Source: Streptomyces phaeofaciens
GTDB taxonomy: Bacteria > Actinomycetota > Actinomycetes > Streptomycetales > Streptomycetaceae
Direction: 5' to 3'
Length of the DNA stretch: 64,000 nt
Assembly (NCBI RefSeq): GCF_014648915.1
Contig: NZ_BMSA01000005.1
Location: 62,001-126,000 of the forward strand
Shown: positions 17,469 to 24,439 of the stretch, one piece after another
Layout of the letters: each line of letters starts with the position of its first letter
Position numbering within the stretch: position 1 is the first letter of the stretch
Translations under genes and position numbers: made by a program
Notes under the pieces: generated by a model
Told to the model about the DNA's origin: nothing
The model's database searches: none
What the model saw: the letters and a program-made list of their open reading frames with translations, nothing else

Positions 17469-18608
17469 CTACGGCGAGGCCAGCTCGTAGGCGTATGCCG
17501 GGCTGAACTCGCCCGCCGCGCCCTTGCAGCCGTCGGACTCGCCCGGCAGCTTCACCCACAGGTAGGCGTCGATGCGCGGCTCGCCGGTGTCGAGGGTGGG
17601 GGCGCGGCCGATCGTCCGGCCGTCCGGGTCGCACCAGGCGCCGTCGGCGGGCGCGCCGTTGCCGTTGCGGCTGGTGTCGATGACGGCGCCCAGGCCGGGA
17701 GGTCCGCCGAGGGCGTCCAGCACCTTCCGGTCGTAGGCGATCTCGTCGGCCGTGCGCTGGAAGTTGGAGACGTTGCTGAAGATGCCGGCGCCGGCGGTGG
17801 CCCCGGCCCGCTTCAGGAGCGCGGCCTGCTGGGCCGGGGTGTTCCAGCGGGAGTGGCCGGCGTCGTAGTAGACGCGGGCCTTCGGGTTCGCCGCCCTCAG
17901 CACCCGGCCGGCGCGGGCCAGGGAGGCGAACCGGGCGGCGCGCTGTTCCTCGTCGAGGCAGTCGGCCTGGGCGACGGAGTCGGGCTCCAGGATCACGACG
18001 GTCTCGCGGGAGCCGAGCCCCGCGGCGAACCGGTCGATCCAGCCGTCGTAGGCGCCGAGGTCGGGCGCTCCGCCCTCGGAGGCGCCGCCGCAGTCCCGGT
18101 CGGGGATCGCGTAGGCCACCAGGACCGGCACCCGGCCCTGGGCGGCGGCGCCGGAGGTGACCGCGCGCACCCGTGACGTGAGGGTGCCGGGCGCGTACTC
18201 GGTGAACCACACCGCCGCCGGGCGGTTCGCGATCCTGGACTCGACGACCGCGCGGCGCGGGTCGTCCGGGTGCTCGCGGACCCAGTCCACGACCTGTGAG
18301 TCGGGGTGGTGGTAGAGGCGGGCGGAGGACACGGCGGCAGCCTGCGGCTTCCTCGGGGTCGGGGCGGGCGTGGCGGTGGCGCTCGGCCGCTGCGAGCCGG
18401 CCGAAGGGGACGGGGAGGGCGTCGGGGCGGGCGGCCCGGCCGTCACGCTCGTCCGCGGCCGGGCCGCGTGCGGCGCCGGGCCGTCGTCCGCCGCGCTCTG
18501 GCCGAGCGCGGTCATCGTGCCGGCCGCGACGGCCACGGCGGCGACGGCCGCGGCGGCCGCCACCATCACGCCGCGCCGGCCGGGCCGTCGCTCAGGCAGT
18601 CCTCGCAC
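17469..18608 (-). CDS. secreted glycoside hydrolase family 6 (endoglucanase/cellobiohydrolase)
   Basis: The 379-residue product has a hydrophobic signal or anchor (about 14-36), a Pro/Ser/Thr-rich linker (about 48-90) and a GH6 catalytic domain (about 95-379). Family landmarks are LVAYAIPDRDCGG (catalytic-region Asp), VVILEPDSVAQ, YYDAGHSRW, VIDTSRNGNG and LWVKLPGESDG. GH6 enzymes cleave beta-1,4-glucan with inversion. No carbohydrate-binding module is present, so it may act on short or soluble glucans. GTG 18608 has GGGAGGGG about 7 nt upstream. I see no clear CebR-type operator in the divergent gap. Confidence 0.9.
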   Translation of the reverse strand: MRGLPERRPGRRGVMVAAAAAVAAVAVAAGTMTALGQSAADDGPAPHAARPRTSVTAGPPAPTPSPSPSAGSQRPSATATPAPTPRKPQAAAVSSARLYHHPDSQVVDWVREHPDDPRRAVVESRIANRPAAVWFTEYAPGTLTSRVRAVTSGAAAQGRVPVLVAYAIPDRDCGGASEGGAPDLGAYDGWIDRFAAGLGSRETVVILEPDSVAQADCLDEEQRAARFASLARAGRVLRAANPKARVYYDAGHSRWNTPAQQAALLKRAGATAGAGIFSNVSNFQRTADEIAYDRKVLDALGGPPGLGAVIDTSRNGNGAPADGAWCDPDGRTIGRAPTLDTGEPRIDAYLWVKLPGESDGCKGAAGEFSPAYAYELASP

Positions 18609-18708
18609 CGTGCCGTTCCCCTCCCGCGCGACAGAGCCGTTCCCCCGTTCCGGGGAAGCCTCCGGCCCGCCGACGCGCGGGCCAGCCTAGGGCTGCCACC
18701 CTTCCCCC

Positions 18709-19413
18709 ATGCCGCGATCGCAACAGTTCACCCCATTCGCCCAACCGCCCGTGGACACCGCGGTCGACGAGGTGCTCGCCCGGATGCGCGTCCTCGACGC
18801 GTGCCTGCCGCCGCGGGACGGGATCGCGGTCTTCAACCGCGTCTACCTCGCCGTGACCCGGGAGGTGGACCGGCGGATCGACAGCGGCCGGTTCGGGGAC
18901 GCACGGGCCGCGGTCACCCTGGACGTACGGTTCGCGGAGCGGTACCTGGCGGCGGTCGACGCGGCCGAGGAGGACCGGCGCCCGCCGGCCTGCTGGCGCC
19001 CGCTGTTCCAGATGCGCCGCCATCCCGGCGTACGTCCGCTTCAGTTCGCGCTCGCGGGCATCAACGCGCACATCGGGCACGATCTGGCGCTGGCCGTCGT
19101 GGACGCCTGTCGTAGCCTCGGCTGCGAACCGGCCGATCTGGAGGACGAGTACGACCGCGTGGGCGATCTCCTCGTCGCGCTGGAGGAGCGGGTCCGCGAG
19201 GAGCTGATGCCGGGCCCCGACCTCCTGCAGATCGCCGACCCGCTCACCCATCTGCTCGGCTCCTGGAGCCTGGAGCGGGCCCGGGACGCCACCTGGACGG
19301 CGGCCCGGGCGCTGTGGGCGCTGCGCGGACTCCCGGATGTCGCCCAGGAGTTCACCGAGCGCCTGGACACGGCGGTCGGCTTCGCGGGGCGCATGCTGCT
19401 CACGCCCCTGTGA
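18709..19413 (+). CDS. DUF5995-family protein, function unknown
   Basis: The 234-residue, mostly helical protein carries the family features DGIAVFNRVYLAVT, MRRHPGVRPLQFALAGINAHIGHDLALAV and DPLTHLLGSWSLERAR. The conserved GINAHIGHDL His residues could bind metal, but no activity is known for the family. There is no signal peptide, so it is likely cytosolic. It is divergent from the GH6 gene (100 bp) and ends 6 bp from the convergent davB stop. Confidence 0.8.
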   Translation: MPRSQQFTPFAQPPVDTAVDEVLARMRVLDACLPPRDGIAVFNRVYLAVTREVDRRIDSGRFGDARAAVTLDVRFAERYLAAVDAAEEDRRPPACWRPLFQMRRHPGVRPLQFALAGINAHIGHDLALAVVDACRSLGCEPADLEDEYDRVGDLLVALEERVREELMPGPDLLQIADPLTHLLGSWSLERARDATWTAARALWALRGLPDVAQEFTERLDTAVGFAGRMLLTPL

Positions 19414-19419
19414 GGCCGG

Positions 19420-21132
19420 TCAGTCCTCGGGCAGCTCGACCGGGGCGATCTCGTCGTACACGTCACCCGGGCCGGGGTTGGTGGCGTCGGTCGTGCCGCC
19501 GAAGTGGTGCATGACGCCCCAGACGGCGTTCAGCGCGGTCTGCACGGCGCCCTCGGCCCAGCCGGCCGTCCAGGAGATGTCGTCGCCGGCCAGGAAGATG
19601 CCCCGCTTGTCCTCGGGCAGCCGGTCCTGCATGAAGTGGGTGAACAGGCGCCGCTGGTAGCGGTAGTGGCCGGGCAGGTTGGCCTTGAACGCGCCCATGA
19701 AGTAGGGCTCGTTCTCCCACGACACCGTCACCGGGTTGCCGATGACGTGCTTGCGGATGTCGACGTTCGGGTAGATCTCGCCGAGCGACTTCAGCATGAC
19801 CTCCATCCGCTCGTTCGCGGACAGCGGCAGCCACTTCAGGCTGTCGTCGCACCAGGTGTAGGAGAGGCAGATGACGGCGGGCTTGTCCGGGCCGTCGTCG
19901 AGGAGGTAGGTGCCGCGCGTCATCCGGTCGGTGAGCGTCATCGACATGACGTCCCGGCCGGTCTCGTTTCCTTCGGCGTCGACGGCCTTGTCGAGCCAGA
20001 AGGGCCGGTCCACGGGCACGAAGAGCTTGGAGCTCTCCATGTAGTGGGTGCGCTCGATCGCCGTCCAGTGGTCGATCGGGAAGAGCGAGTCGTCGCAGGC
20101 GATCTTGGAGAGCAGCATCCAGGACTGGGCGGTGAAGATCGCCGCCTGGTAGGTGCGGATGTCGCCGTTCGCGTCGGTCACGGTGATCCCGTTGCCGGCG
20201 GTGCGGTGCAGCCGGGTCACGGCCGGGCGGGGCTCGCCGCCCTCGTGCAGGGTCGCCAGCGAGGTGCCCTGCGCCCAGTGGACGATCTTCTCCGGCTCGC
20301 GCTCCCACAGGCGCAGCGGCAGTTGCTGGGAGCCGCCGACGATGCCGCGGTGGTGGTCGTCGGCCTCCGTGTAGACGACCCGCAGGATCTCCAGGATGGA
20401 GTTGGGGAAGTCGGTGTCCCAGCCGCCGGTGCCGAAGCCGACCTGGCCGAAGATCTCCCGGTGGCGGAAGGACTTGAAGGCCTCGGAGTCGCAGAGGAAG
20501 CCGTAGAAGGTCTGGTTGTCGAGCTTCTCGACGAGCTTCGCCCAGATCTCCCGGATGCGCGGCACGTCCCGCTCGCGCATCGCCTGGTTCATGTCGGAGA
20601 AGTCGGCGCCCTCTTCGAGGCACTTGTTCCAGGCGTCGGCGACATCGCGGTAGACCTGCGGAAGGTCCTCGACGGTCTCGGCGTAGTGCGACTCGCCCTT
20701 GAGGTCGACGACCGTCGAAGGGGTGGTCTCGGCGAGGGGGTTGGGGAACGGGACGGTCTCGAGGCCCACCAGGTCGATGTAGTGCTGGAGCGCCGTGGAG
20801 GACGGCGGGAAGCGCATCGCGCCCATCTCGGCGGTGAGCGAGGGGTCGCAGCCGTCGAAGCCCACCGTGCGCAGCCGGCCGCCGATCCGGTCGGCCTCGT
20901 AGACGACAGGCTTGAGGCCCATCTTCATCAGCTCGTAGGCGGCCACGATGCCGGAGAGTCCGCCGCCGATGACGGCGACCTCGGTGCCGTGCCCGGTCGC
21001 CGGGATCTGGCCGAGCCCCGCCGGATGGGCGAGGAAGTCGTCGTAGGCGTACGGGAAGTCCGGGCCGAACATGGTGATCGGCGGCTGCTGCTCGTCGGTG
21101 TGTTCGACGGCGTTGGGCACCATGGACGTCAT
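19420..21132 (-). CDS. davB: FAD-dependent L-lysine 2-monooxygenase-like amine oxidase
   Basis: This 570-residue flavoprotein has an N-terminal FAD-binding motif EVAVIGGGLSGIVAAYELMK (51-70). It also has the segment GPDFPYAYDDFLAHPAGLG, which closely resembles Pseudomonas DavB, lysine 2-monooxygenase, as do EIFGQVGFGTGGWDTDFPNS and IFLAGDDISWTAGWAEGAVQ. DavB converts L-lysine with O2 to 5-aminovaleramide. The amidase davA lies directly upstream, completing the step to 5-aminovalerate. AAGGAG precedes ATG 21132. A tryptophan monooxygenase role is possible but less well supported by the sequence. Confidence 0.82.
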   Translation of the reverse strand: MTSMVPNAVEHTDEQQPPITMFGPDFPYAYDDFLAHPAGLGQIPATGHGTEVAVIGGGLSGIVAAYELMKMGLKPVVYEADRIGGRLRTVGFDGCDPSLTAEMGAMRFPPSSTALQHYIDLVGLETVPFPNPLAETTPSTVVDLKGESHYAETVEDLPQVYRDVADAWNKCLEEGADFSDMNQAMRERDVPRIREIWAKLVEKLDNQTFYGFLCDSEAFKSFRHREIFGQVGFGTGGWDTDFPNSILEILRVVYTEADDHHRGIVGGSQQLPLRLWEREPEKIVHWAQGTSLATLHEGGEPRPAVTRLHRTAGNGITVTDANGDIRTYQAAIFTAQSWMLLSKIACDDSLFPIDHWTAIERTHYMESSKLFVPVDRPFWLDKAVDAEGNETGRDVMSMTLTDRMTRGTYLLDDGPDKPAVICLSYTWCDDSLKWLPLSANERMEVMLKSLGEIYPNVDIRKHVIGNPVTVSWENEPYFMGAFKANLPGHYRYQRRLFTHFMQDRLPEDKRGIFLAGDDISWTAGWAEGAVQTALNAVWGVMHHFGGTTDATNPGPGDVYDEIAPVELPED

Positions 21133-21184
21133 GGGGTACGGACTCCTTGCGGCAAAGATGAGCGGGGGGGGTGGGGGGCGGACG

Positions 21185-21973
21185 TCAGACCAGGGACCCG
21201 TAGAGGCCGGGGCGGCGGTCCTTCAGATACGGGTTCGCCTCGCGGGAGGCGGCGAGGGCGACGGGGTCGGCGTCGGCGAACACCAGGTCCTCACCGCGCC
21301 CGGCCCGGGTCCGGGCGACACCGTCGGGTCCGGCCAGGGTGGAGAGCCCGACGAACTCGAACTCGCCCTCCCGGCCGACCCGGTTGACGTAAGCGACGTA
21401 CATCTGGTTCTCGAAGGCGCGCACCGGGATCACCGACTCGGCGACGAACTGGAACGGGTGCATCTGGGCGGTCGGGACGAGAAGGAGGTCGGTGCCGGCC
21501 AGGGCGTGGGCGCGGACGTTCTCCGGGAACTCGACGTCGTAGCAGATCATGAGGCCGACGCGGACGCCGTCCAGCTCGGCCTGCACGACCGGCTGTCCGC
21601 CCGGCGTGAAGTGGTCACGCTCGAAGCAGCCGAAGAGGTGGGTCTTGCGGTAGTTCGCGAGCCGGGTGCCGTCGGCGGAGATCAGCTGCGCGGAGTTGTA
21701 CACGGCCTCGGGGGCGCGCTCCGGGTAGCCGTACGCGATCGCGAGGCCGTGCCGGCCGGCCAGCTCGGCGATCGCGTCGGCGGAGTCGCCGTCGGCGGGT
21801 TCGGCGAGACGGGCGATGTCGTCGCCGATCGCGTACCCGGTGAGGAACATCTCCGGTGCGACGAGCAGCCCCGCGCCCGCGGCGGCGGCCCGGCCGGCGG
21901 CCTCGTCGAGGACCTTGAGGTTCCCGGCGACGGATCCGGGGCGGCCGGAGCTCTGGAGCAGGGCGGTGCGCAT
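21185..21973 (-). CDS. davA: nitrilase-superfamily 5-aminovaleramidase-like hydrolase
   Basis: The 262-residue carbon-nitrogen hydrolase has the full catalytic triad: Glu41 (APEMFLTGY), Lys110 (NYRKTHLF) and Cys144 (MICYDVEFPE). Its overall sequence, including PEMFLTGYAIG, AYGYPER and RAFENQMYVAYVN, resembles Pseudomonas DavA, which hydrolyses 5-aminovaleramide to 5-aminovalerate and ammonia. It is the first gene of the davA-davB unit; a 52-bp gap containing an 8-G run separates the two. Upstream are a GACCGTACGGTC palindrome and three phased CGTTGCG half-sites. No gabT/gabD-like genes are nearby. Confidence 0.85.
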   Translation of the reverse strand: MRTALLQSSGRPGSVAGNLKVLDEAAGRAAAAGAGLLVAPEMFLTGYAIGDDIARLAEPADGDSADAIAELAGRHGLAIAYGYPERAPEAVYNSAQLISADGTRLANYRKTHLFGCFERDHFTPGGQPVVQAELDGVRVGLMICYDVEFPENVRAHALAGTDLLLVPTAQMHPFQFVAESVIPVRAFENQMYVAYVNRVGREGEFEFVGLSTLAGPDGVARTRAGRGEDLVFADADPVALAASREANPYLKDRRPGLYGSLV

Positions 21974-22017
21974 GCGTGATCCTCACCGGTGCGAAGGAGG
22001 GAGTGGGGGGCCACCTA

Positions 22018-22029
22018 GACCGTACGGTC
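22018..22029. promoter_or_regulatory. 12-bp perfect palindrome upstream of davA
   Basis: GACCGTACGGTC lies 45 bp upstream of the davA start, within or just after the expected promoter. A perfect 12-mer palindrome in this position could be a repressor site, for example for a TetR-type protein, but no such regulator gene is adjacent. Confidence 0.4.
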
Positions 22030-22056
22030 GGCCGCGCGAGCCGGACAAGGAGGAGC

Positions 22057-22117
22057 CGTTGCGCGGCGGTGAGCGGAACGTTGCGTGCATGGGGCATCCG
22101 GCGGCGATTCGTTGCGT
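22057..22117. promoter_or_regulatory. array of three CGTTGCG half-sites upstream of davA
   Basis: TTGCG occurs at 22059, 22081 and 22112, each within CGTTGCGYG, giving steps of 22 and 31 bp (about two and three helical turns). They lie 86-143 bp upstream of davA. The same element with the same phasing is found before the amino-acid permease at 35.3 kb. I interpret it as an Lrp/AsnC-type binding array. Confidence 0.55.
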
Positions 22118-22212
22118 GCCCTCACCGCGCGCCCACCCGGCCCCCACGGCGCGCCCACCTCGCCCCCTGCCGCACACACGCCCTGGCCTCGCCTTTTCCC
22201 TTCCCCCCGGGG

Positions 22213-23427
22213 TCACCCGCCCGGGCCGCGCCGCCGCCCTCGCTTCCCCCTCCCCCGGGCCACGGCCACCGCCGTCAGCAGGTACGGCACCGCGCACAGG
22301 GCGAAGGCGGTGCCGTGGCCGCCCGTGGTGGCGAGGGCGGCGTAGGTGCCGTACACGCCGATGGTCACCGCCTCGGTGCCCAGGCTCGCGACCGAGGTGA
22401 GGGTGGCCCGGCCGGTGTCCTCGATGCGGTGCTGGAGGCGGACGTCGGCCAGCACGGTGGCCAGCTGGAAGCCGCCGAAGGCGAGGGCGACGAGGACGAG
22501 GCCGGCCGGGGTCCCGGCGAGCGCGCCGACGGCGAGGGCGAGCGCGGAGGCCGTGAGCAGCGCGGCGAAGGCGCCCGCGCCCAGCCGCTCGGCGGGTCCG
22601 GCGAGCAGGCTGCCGGCCGTGACGCCGGCCCAGATCAGCACCAGCAGGTAGGGGACGGCCGCGTCCGGGACGCCGGTGTCCCGGGCCAGCAGCGGGGTGT
22701 ACTCGTCGAGGGCGCCCCAGACCGCGGCGACGGCGGGCACGAGCAGCAGCGCGCCCCGGACGGAGCGGTCGCCGCGGGCCACGGTGAGCCCGGCCCGCAG
22801 GGTCGCCGCCCAGCCGGGGCCGTCGCCGTCGGCGGCCGGGACGCGGTGCTCGGGGAAACGGGCCGCGGTCGCGGCGCAGAGCAGACAGGCCAGCACGCTG
22901 GCCGCGCCGACCGCCGGGTACCCGTGGGCGGCGAAGACGGGTCCGGCCAGGCCCATGGCGGCCATCGCGGCGGCCTGCCCGGCCGCGTGGGCGCGGCCCA
23001 TGACCCGGGCGTAGCGGTCCGCCGCGCCGAGCCGCTCCAGTTCCTCGTAGACCAGGGCCTCCAGCGCGCCGGAGCCCAGCGCGCCGCGCGCGCCCCACAG
23101 GACGAAACCGGCCGCGAACGCCCCGTACGAGGGGACGATCACCCACAGGGCGAAGCCGGCGGCGCCCAGCAGCGGGCCGAGCACGAGCAGCGTCCGGCGG
23201 GAGACGGCGTCCGCCCAGGCGCCGGAGGGGACCTCCAGCAGGACGCCGGTCGCCGACCACAGGACGAACAGGGACGACATCCGCCAGACGGACAGCCCGG
23301 TGTCGGCGAACAGCAGCGCGTACACCGGGTAGAGCAGGACGAACTCGTCGAGGAACGCGTAGCCGTACAGCGTGGCGGTGAGCCGCCGGACGCCGGTGGC
23401 GGGCGCACGCGGGGGTGAGAGTGTCAT
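22213..23427 (-). CDS. MFS transporter, probable drug/metabolite efflux
   Basis: A 404-residue membrane protein with about 12 helices. It begins with TLYGYAFLDEFVLLYPVYALLF and has a helix 2-3 loop LEVPSGAWADAVSRRTLLVL, the acidic/arginine pattern seen in MFS exporters. The C-terminus is short and basic (RGRGKRGRRRG). The gene runs in the same direction as davAB downstream (239-bp gap) and cvnC upstream (189-bp gap) but is not tightly coupled to either. No regulator is adjacent and the substrate is unknown. Confidence 0.8.
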   Translation of the reverse strand: MTLSPPRAPATGVRRLTATLYGYAFLDEFVLLYPVYALLFADTGLSVWRMSSLFVLWSATGVLLEVPSGAWADAVSRRTLLVLGPLLGAAGFALWVIVPSYGAFAAGFVLWGARGALGSGALEALVYEELERLGAADRYARVMGRAHAAGQAAAMAAMGLAGPVFAAHGYPAVGAASVLACLLCAATAARFPEHRVPAADGDGPGWAATLRAGLTVARGDRSVRGALLLVPAVAAVWGALDEYTPLLARDTGVPDAAVPYLLVLIWAGVTAGSLLAGPAERLGAGAFAALLTASALALAVGALAGTPAGLVLVALAFGGFQLATVLADVRLQHRIEDTGRATLTSVASLGTEAVTIGVYGTYAALATTGGHGTAFALCAVPYLLTAVAVARGRGKRGRRRGPGG

Positions 23428-23616
23428 GGTGCCTTCCCGAGGGGGGCGGATCGGACGTCGTGGGTACGGCGTCCGAGGCGGTCCTCGGGAGGCGCGGCTG
23501 GGGGATCAATGTCGCCAGGTCATGCCATCGATGGTAGACAGCCGGGGCCCCGCTGCCCAGCGAGAATCCGCCCGCACCGACGGCCGGGGTGCCGCGCCGC
23601 GTACGCGGCGCCGCGA

Positions 23617-23994
23617 TCAGAGCTCCCGGAGCCGGTCGACGATCTCCTTGAGCAGGTCCGGGTCGGCCTCGACGCCGCCGGGCAGGACGCGGCGAGGCTC
23701 GTCGATGCGCACCAGCCCGGCCTCGGCCAGGTCGCCGAGCAGTACCCGGACGACGGTCAGCGGCAGGTCGGCGTCCGCGGCGAGTTCGACGACCGGGCGC
23801 GGGCCGCGGCGCACCAGGTCGAGCAGGGCGACGCGGGCGTGGTCGACCTCCGGCCCGGCCGGCCGCTCCTGAAGGGCGGTGACCCGGGACATCAGGTCGA
23901 TGGTGTGCCGGCCGGAGGGCCGGGTGCGGCCCCGGGTGACGGTGTAGGGGCGCACCATCGACCCGGTCTCGTCCTCGTACCAGTGGTCCGTCAC
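23617..23994 (-). CDS. cvnC: DUF742 conservon protein CvnC
   Basis: The 125-residue protein shows the DUF742 layout: MVRPYTVTRGRTRP near the N-terminus, a central helical segment and a winged-helix-like C-terminal half with PRPVVELAADADLPLTVVRVLLGDLAEAGLV split over two helices. CvnC proteins act in G-protein-like complexes with CvnA, CvnB and the GTPase CvnD. Here it is the last gene of the operon: only 189 bp separate its stop from the next gene, too short for a CvnD of about 190 residues. It lies 7 nt after cvnB. Confidence 0.88.
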   Translation of the reverse strand: MTDHWYEDETGSMVRPYTVTRGRTRPSGRHTIDLMSRVTALQERPAGPEVDHARVALLDLVRRGPRPVVELAADADLPLTVVRVLLGDLAEAGLVRIDEPRRVLPGGVEADPDLLKEIVDRLREL

Positions 23995-24001
23995 CGGCGG
24001 A

Positions 24002-24439
24002 TCAGGTGGCCGAGCGTGTGCCGGCGTCCAGGTGGCTGCCCAGACGGCGGACGAGCAGGGCCGTCTCGTGGGCGAGCTGTCCGACGTCGGTCCGCACGTC
24101 GCTCAGCACGGCCAGACGGCTGCCGTCACCGGCGGGGGTGATGAAGAGGTAGGCCTCCTCCAGCATCACCATCGTCTGCCGTACCTCTCCCGCGGCGAAG
24201 CGCTCCCCCGCCGAGCGGGCCAGGCTGTGGAAGCCGGAGCAGACGGCGGCGAGGTGCTCGATGTCCCGTCCGGACATGCCCTCCGAGTGGCTCAGGGGCA
24301 GGCCGTCCGCGGTGAGGAGGACGGCGTGGCGTACGTGGTCGGTCCTGGCCACGAGGTCGTCGAGCAGCCAGCCGAGGCCGGTGCCGGGGGCTCCGGCCGC
24401 GGGCTCCGGCGGTTCGGGGATCTGGTCGTCATCGTGCAT
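24002..24439 (-). CDS. cvnB: roadblock/LC7-domain conservon protein CvnB
   Basis: A 145-residue roadblock/LC7 protein with the typical start LGWLLDDLVARTDHVRHAVLL, then ADGLPLSHSEG and ERFAAGEVRQTMVMLEEAYL. Such proteins dimerise and scaffold small GTPases, in bacteria as MglB/CvnB-type regulators. It overlaps the end of cvnA by 11 nt and is followed by cvnC, indicating tight translational coupling within the conservon. Confidence 0.9.
   Translation of the reverse strand: MHDDDQIPEPPEPAAGAPGTGLGWLLDDLVARTDHVRHAVLLTADGLPLSHSEGMSGRDIEHLAAVCSGFHSLARSAGERFAAGEVRQTMVMLEEAYLFITPAGDGSRLAVLSDVRTDVGQLAHETALLVRRLGSHLDAGTRSAT

Noticed and set aside
19420..21973. Auxin pathway (tryptophan monooxygenase plus indole-acetamide hydrolase)
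   Set aside because: The domain types fit, but the hydrolase is a nitrilase-type DavA homologue and not an amidase-signature IaaH, and the oxidase motifs match DavB more closely.
23428..23616. Hidden cvnD fragment after cvnC
   Set aside because: No P-loop (GXXXXGKT) or other GTPase motif is seen in any frame of these 189 bp.
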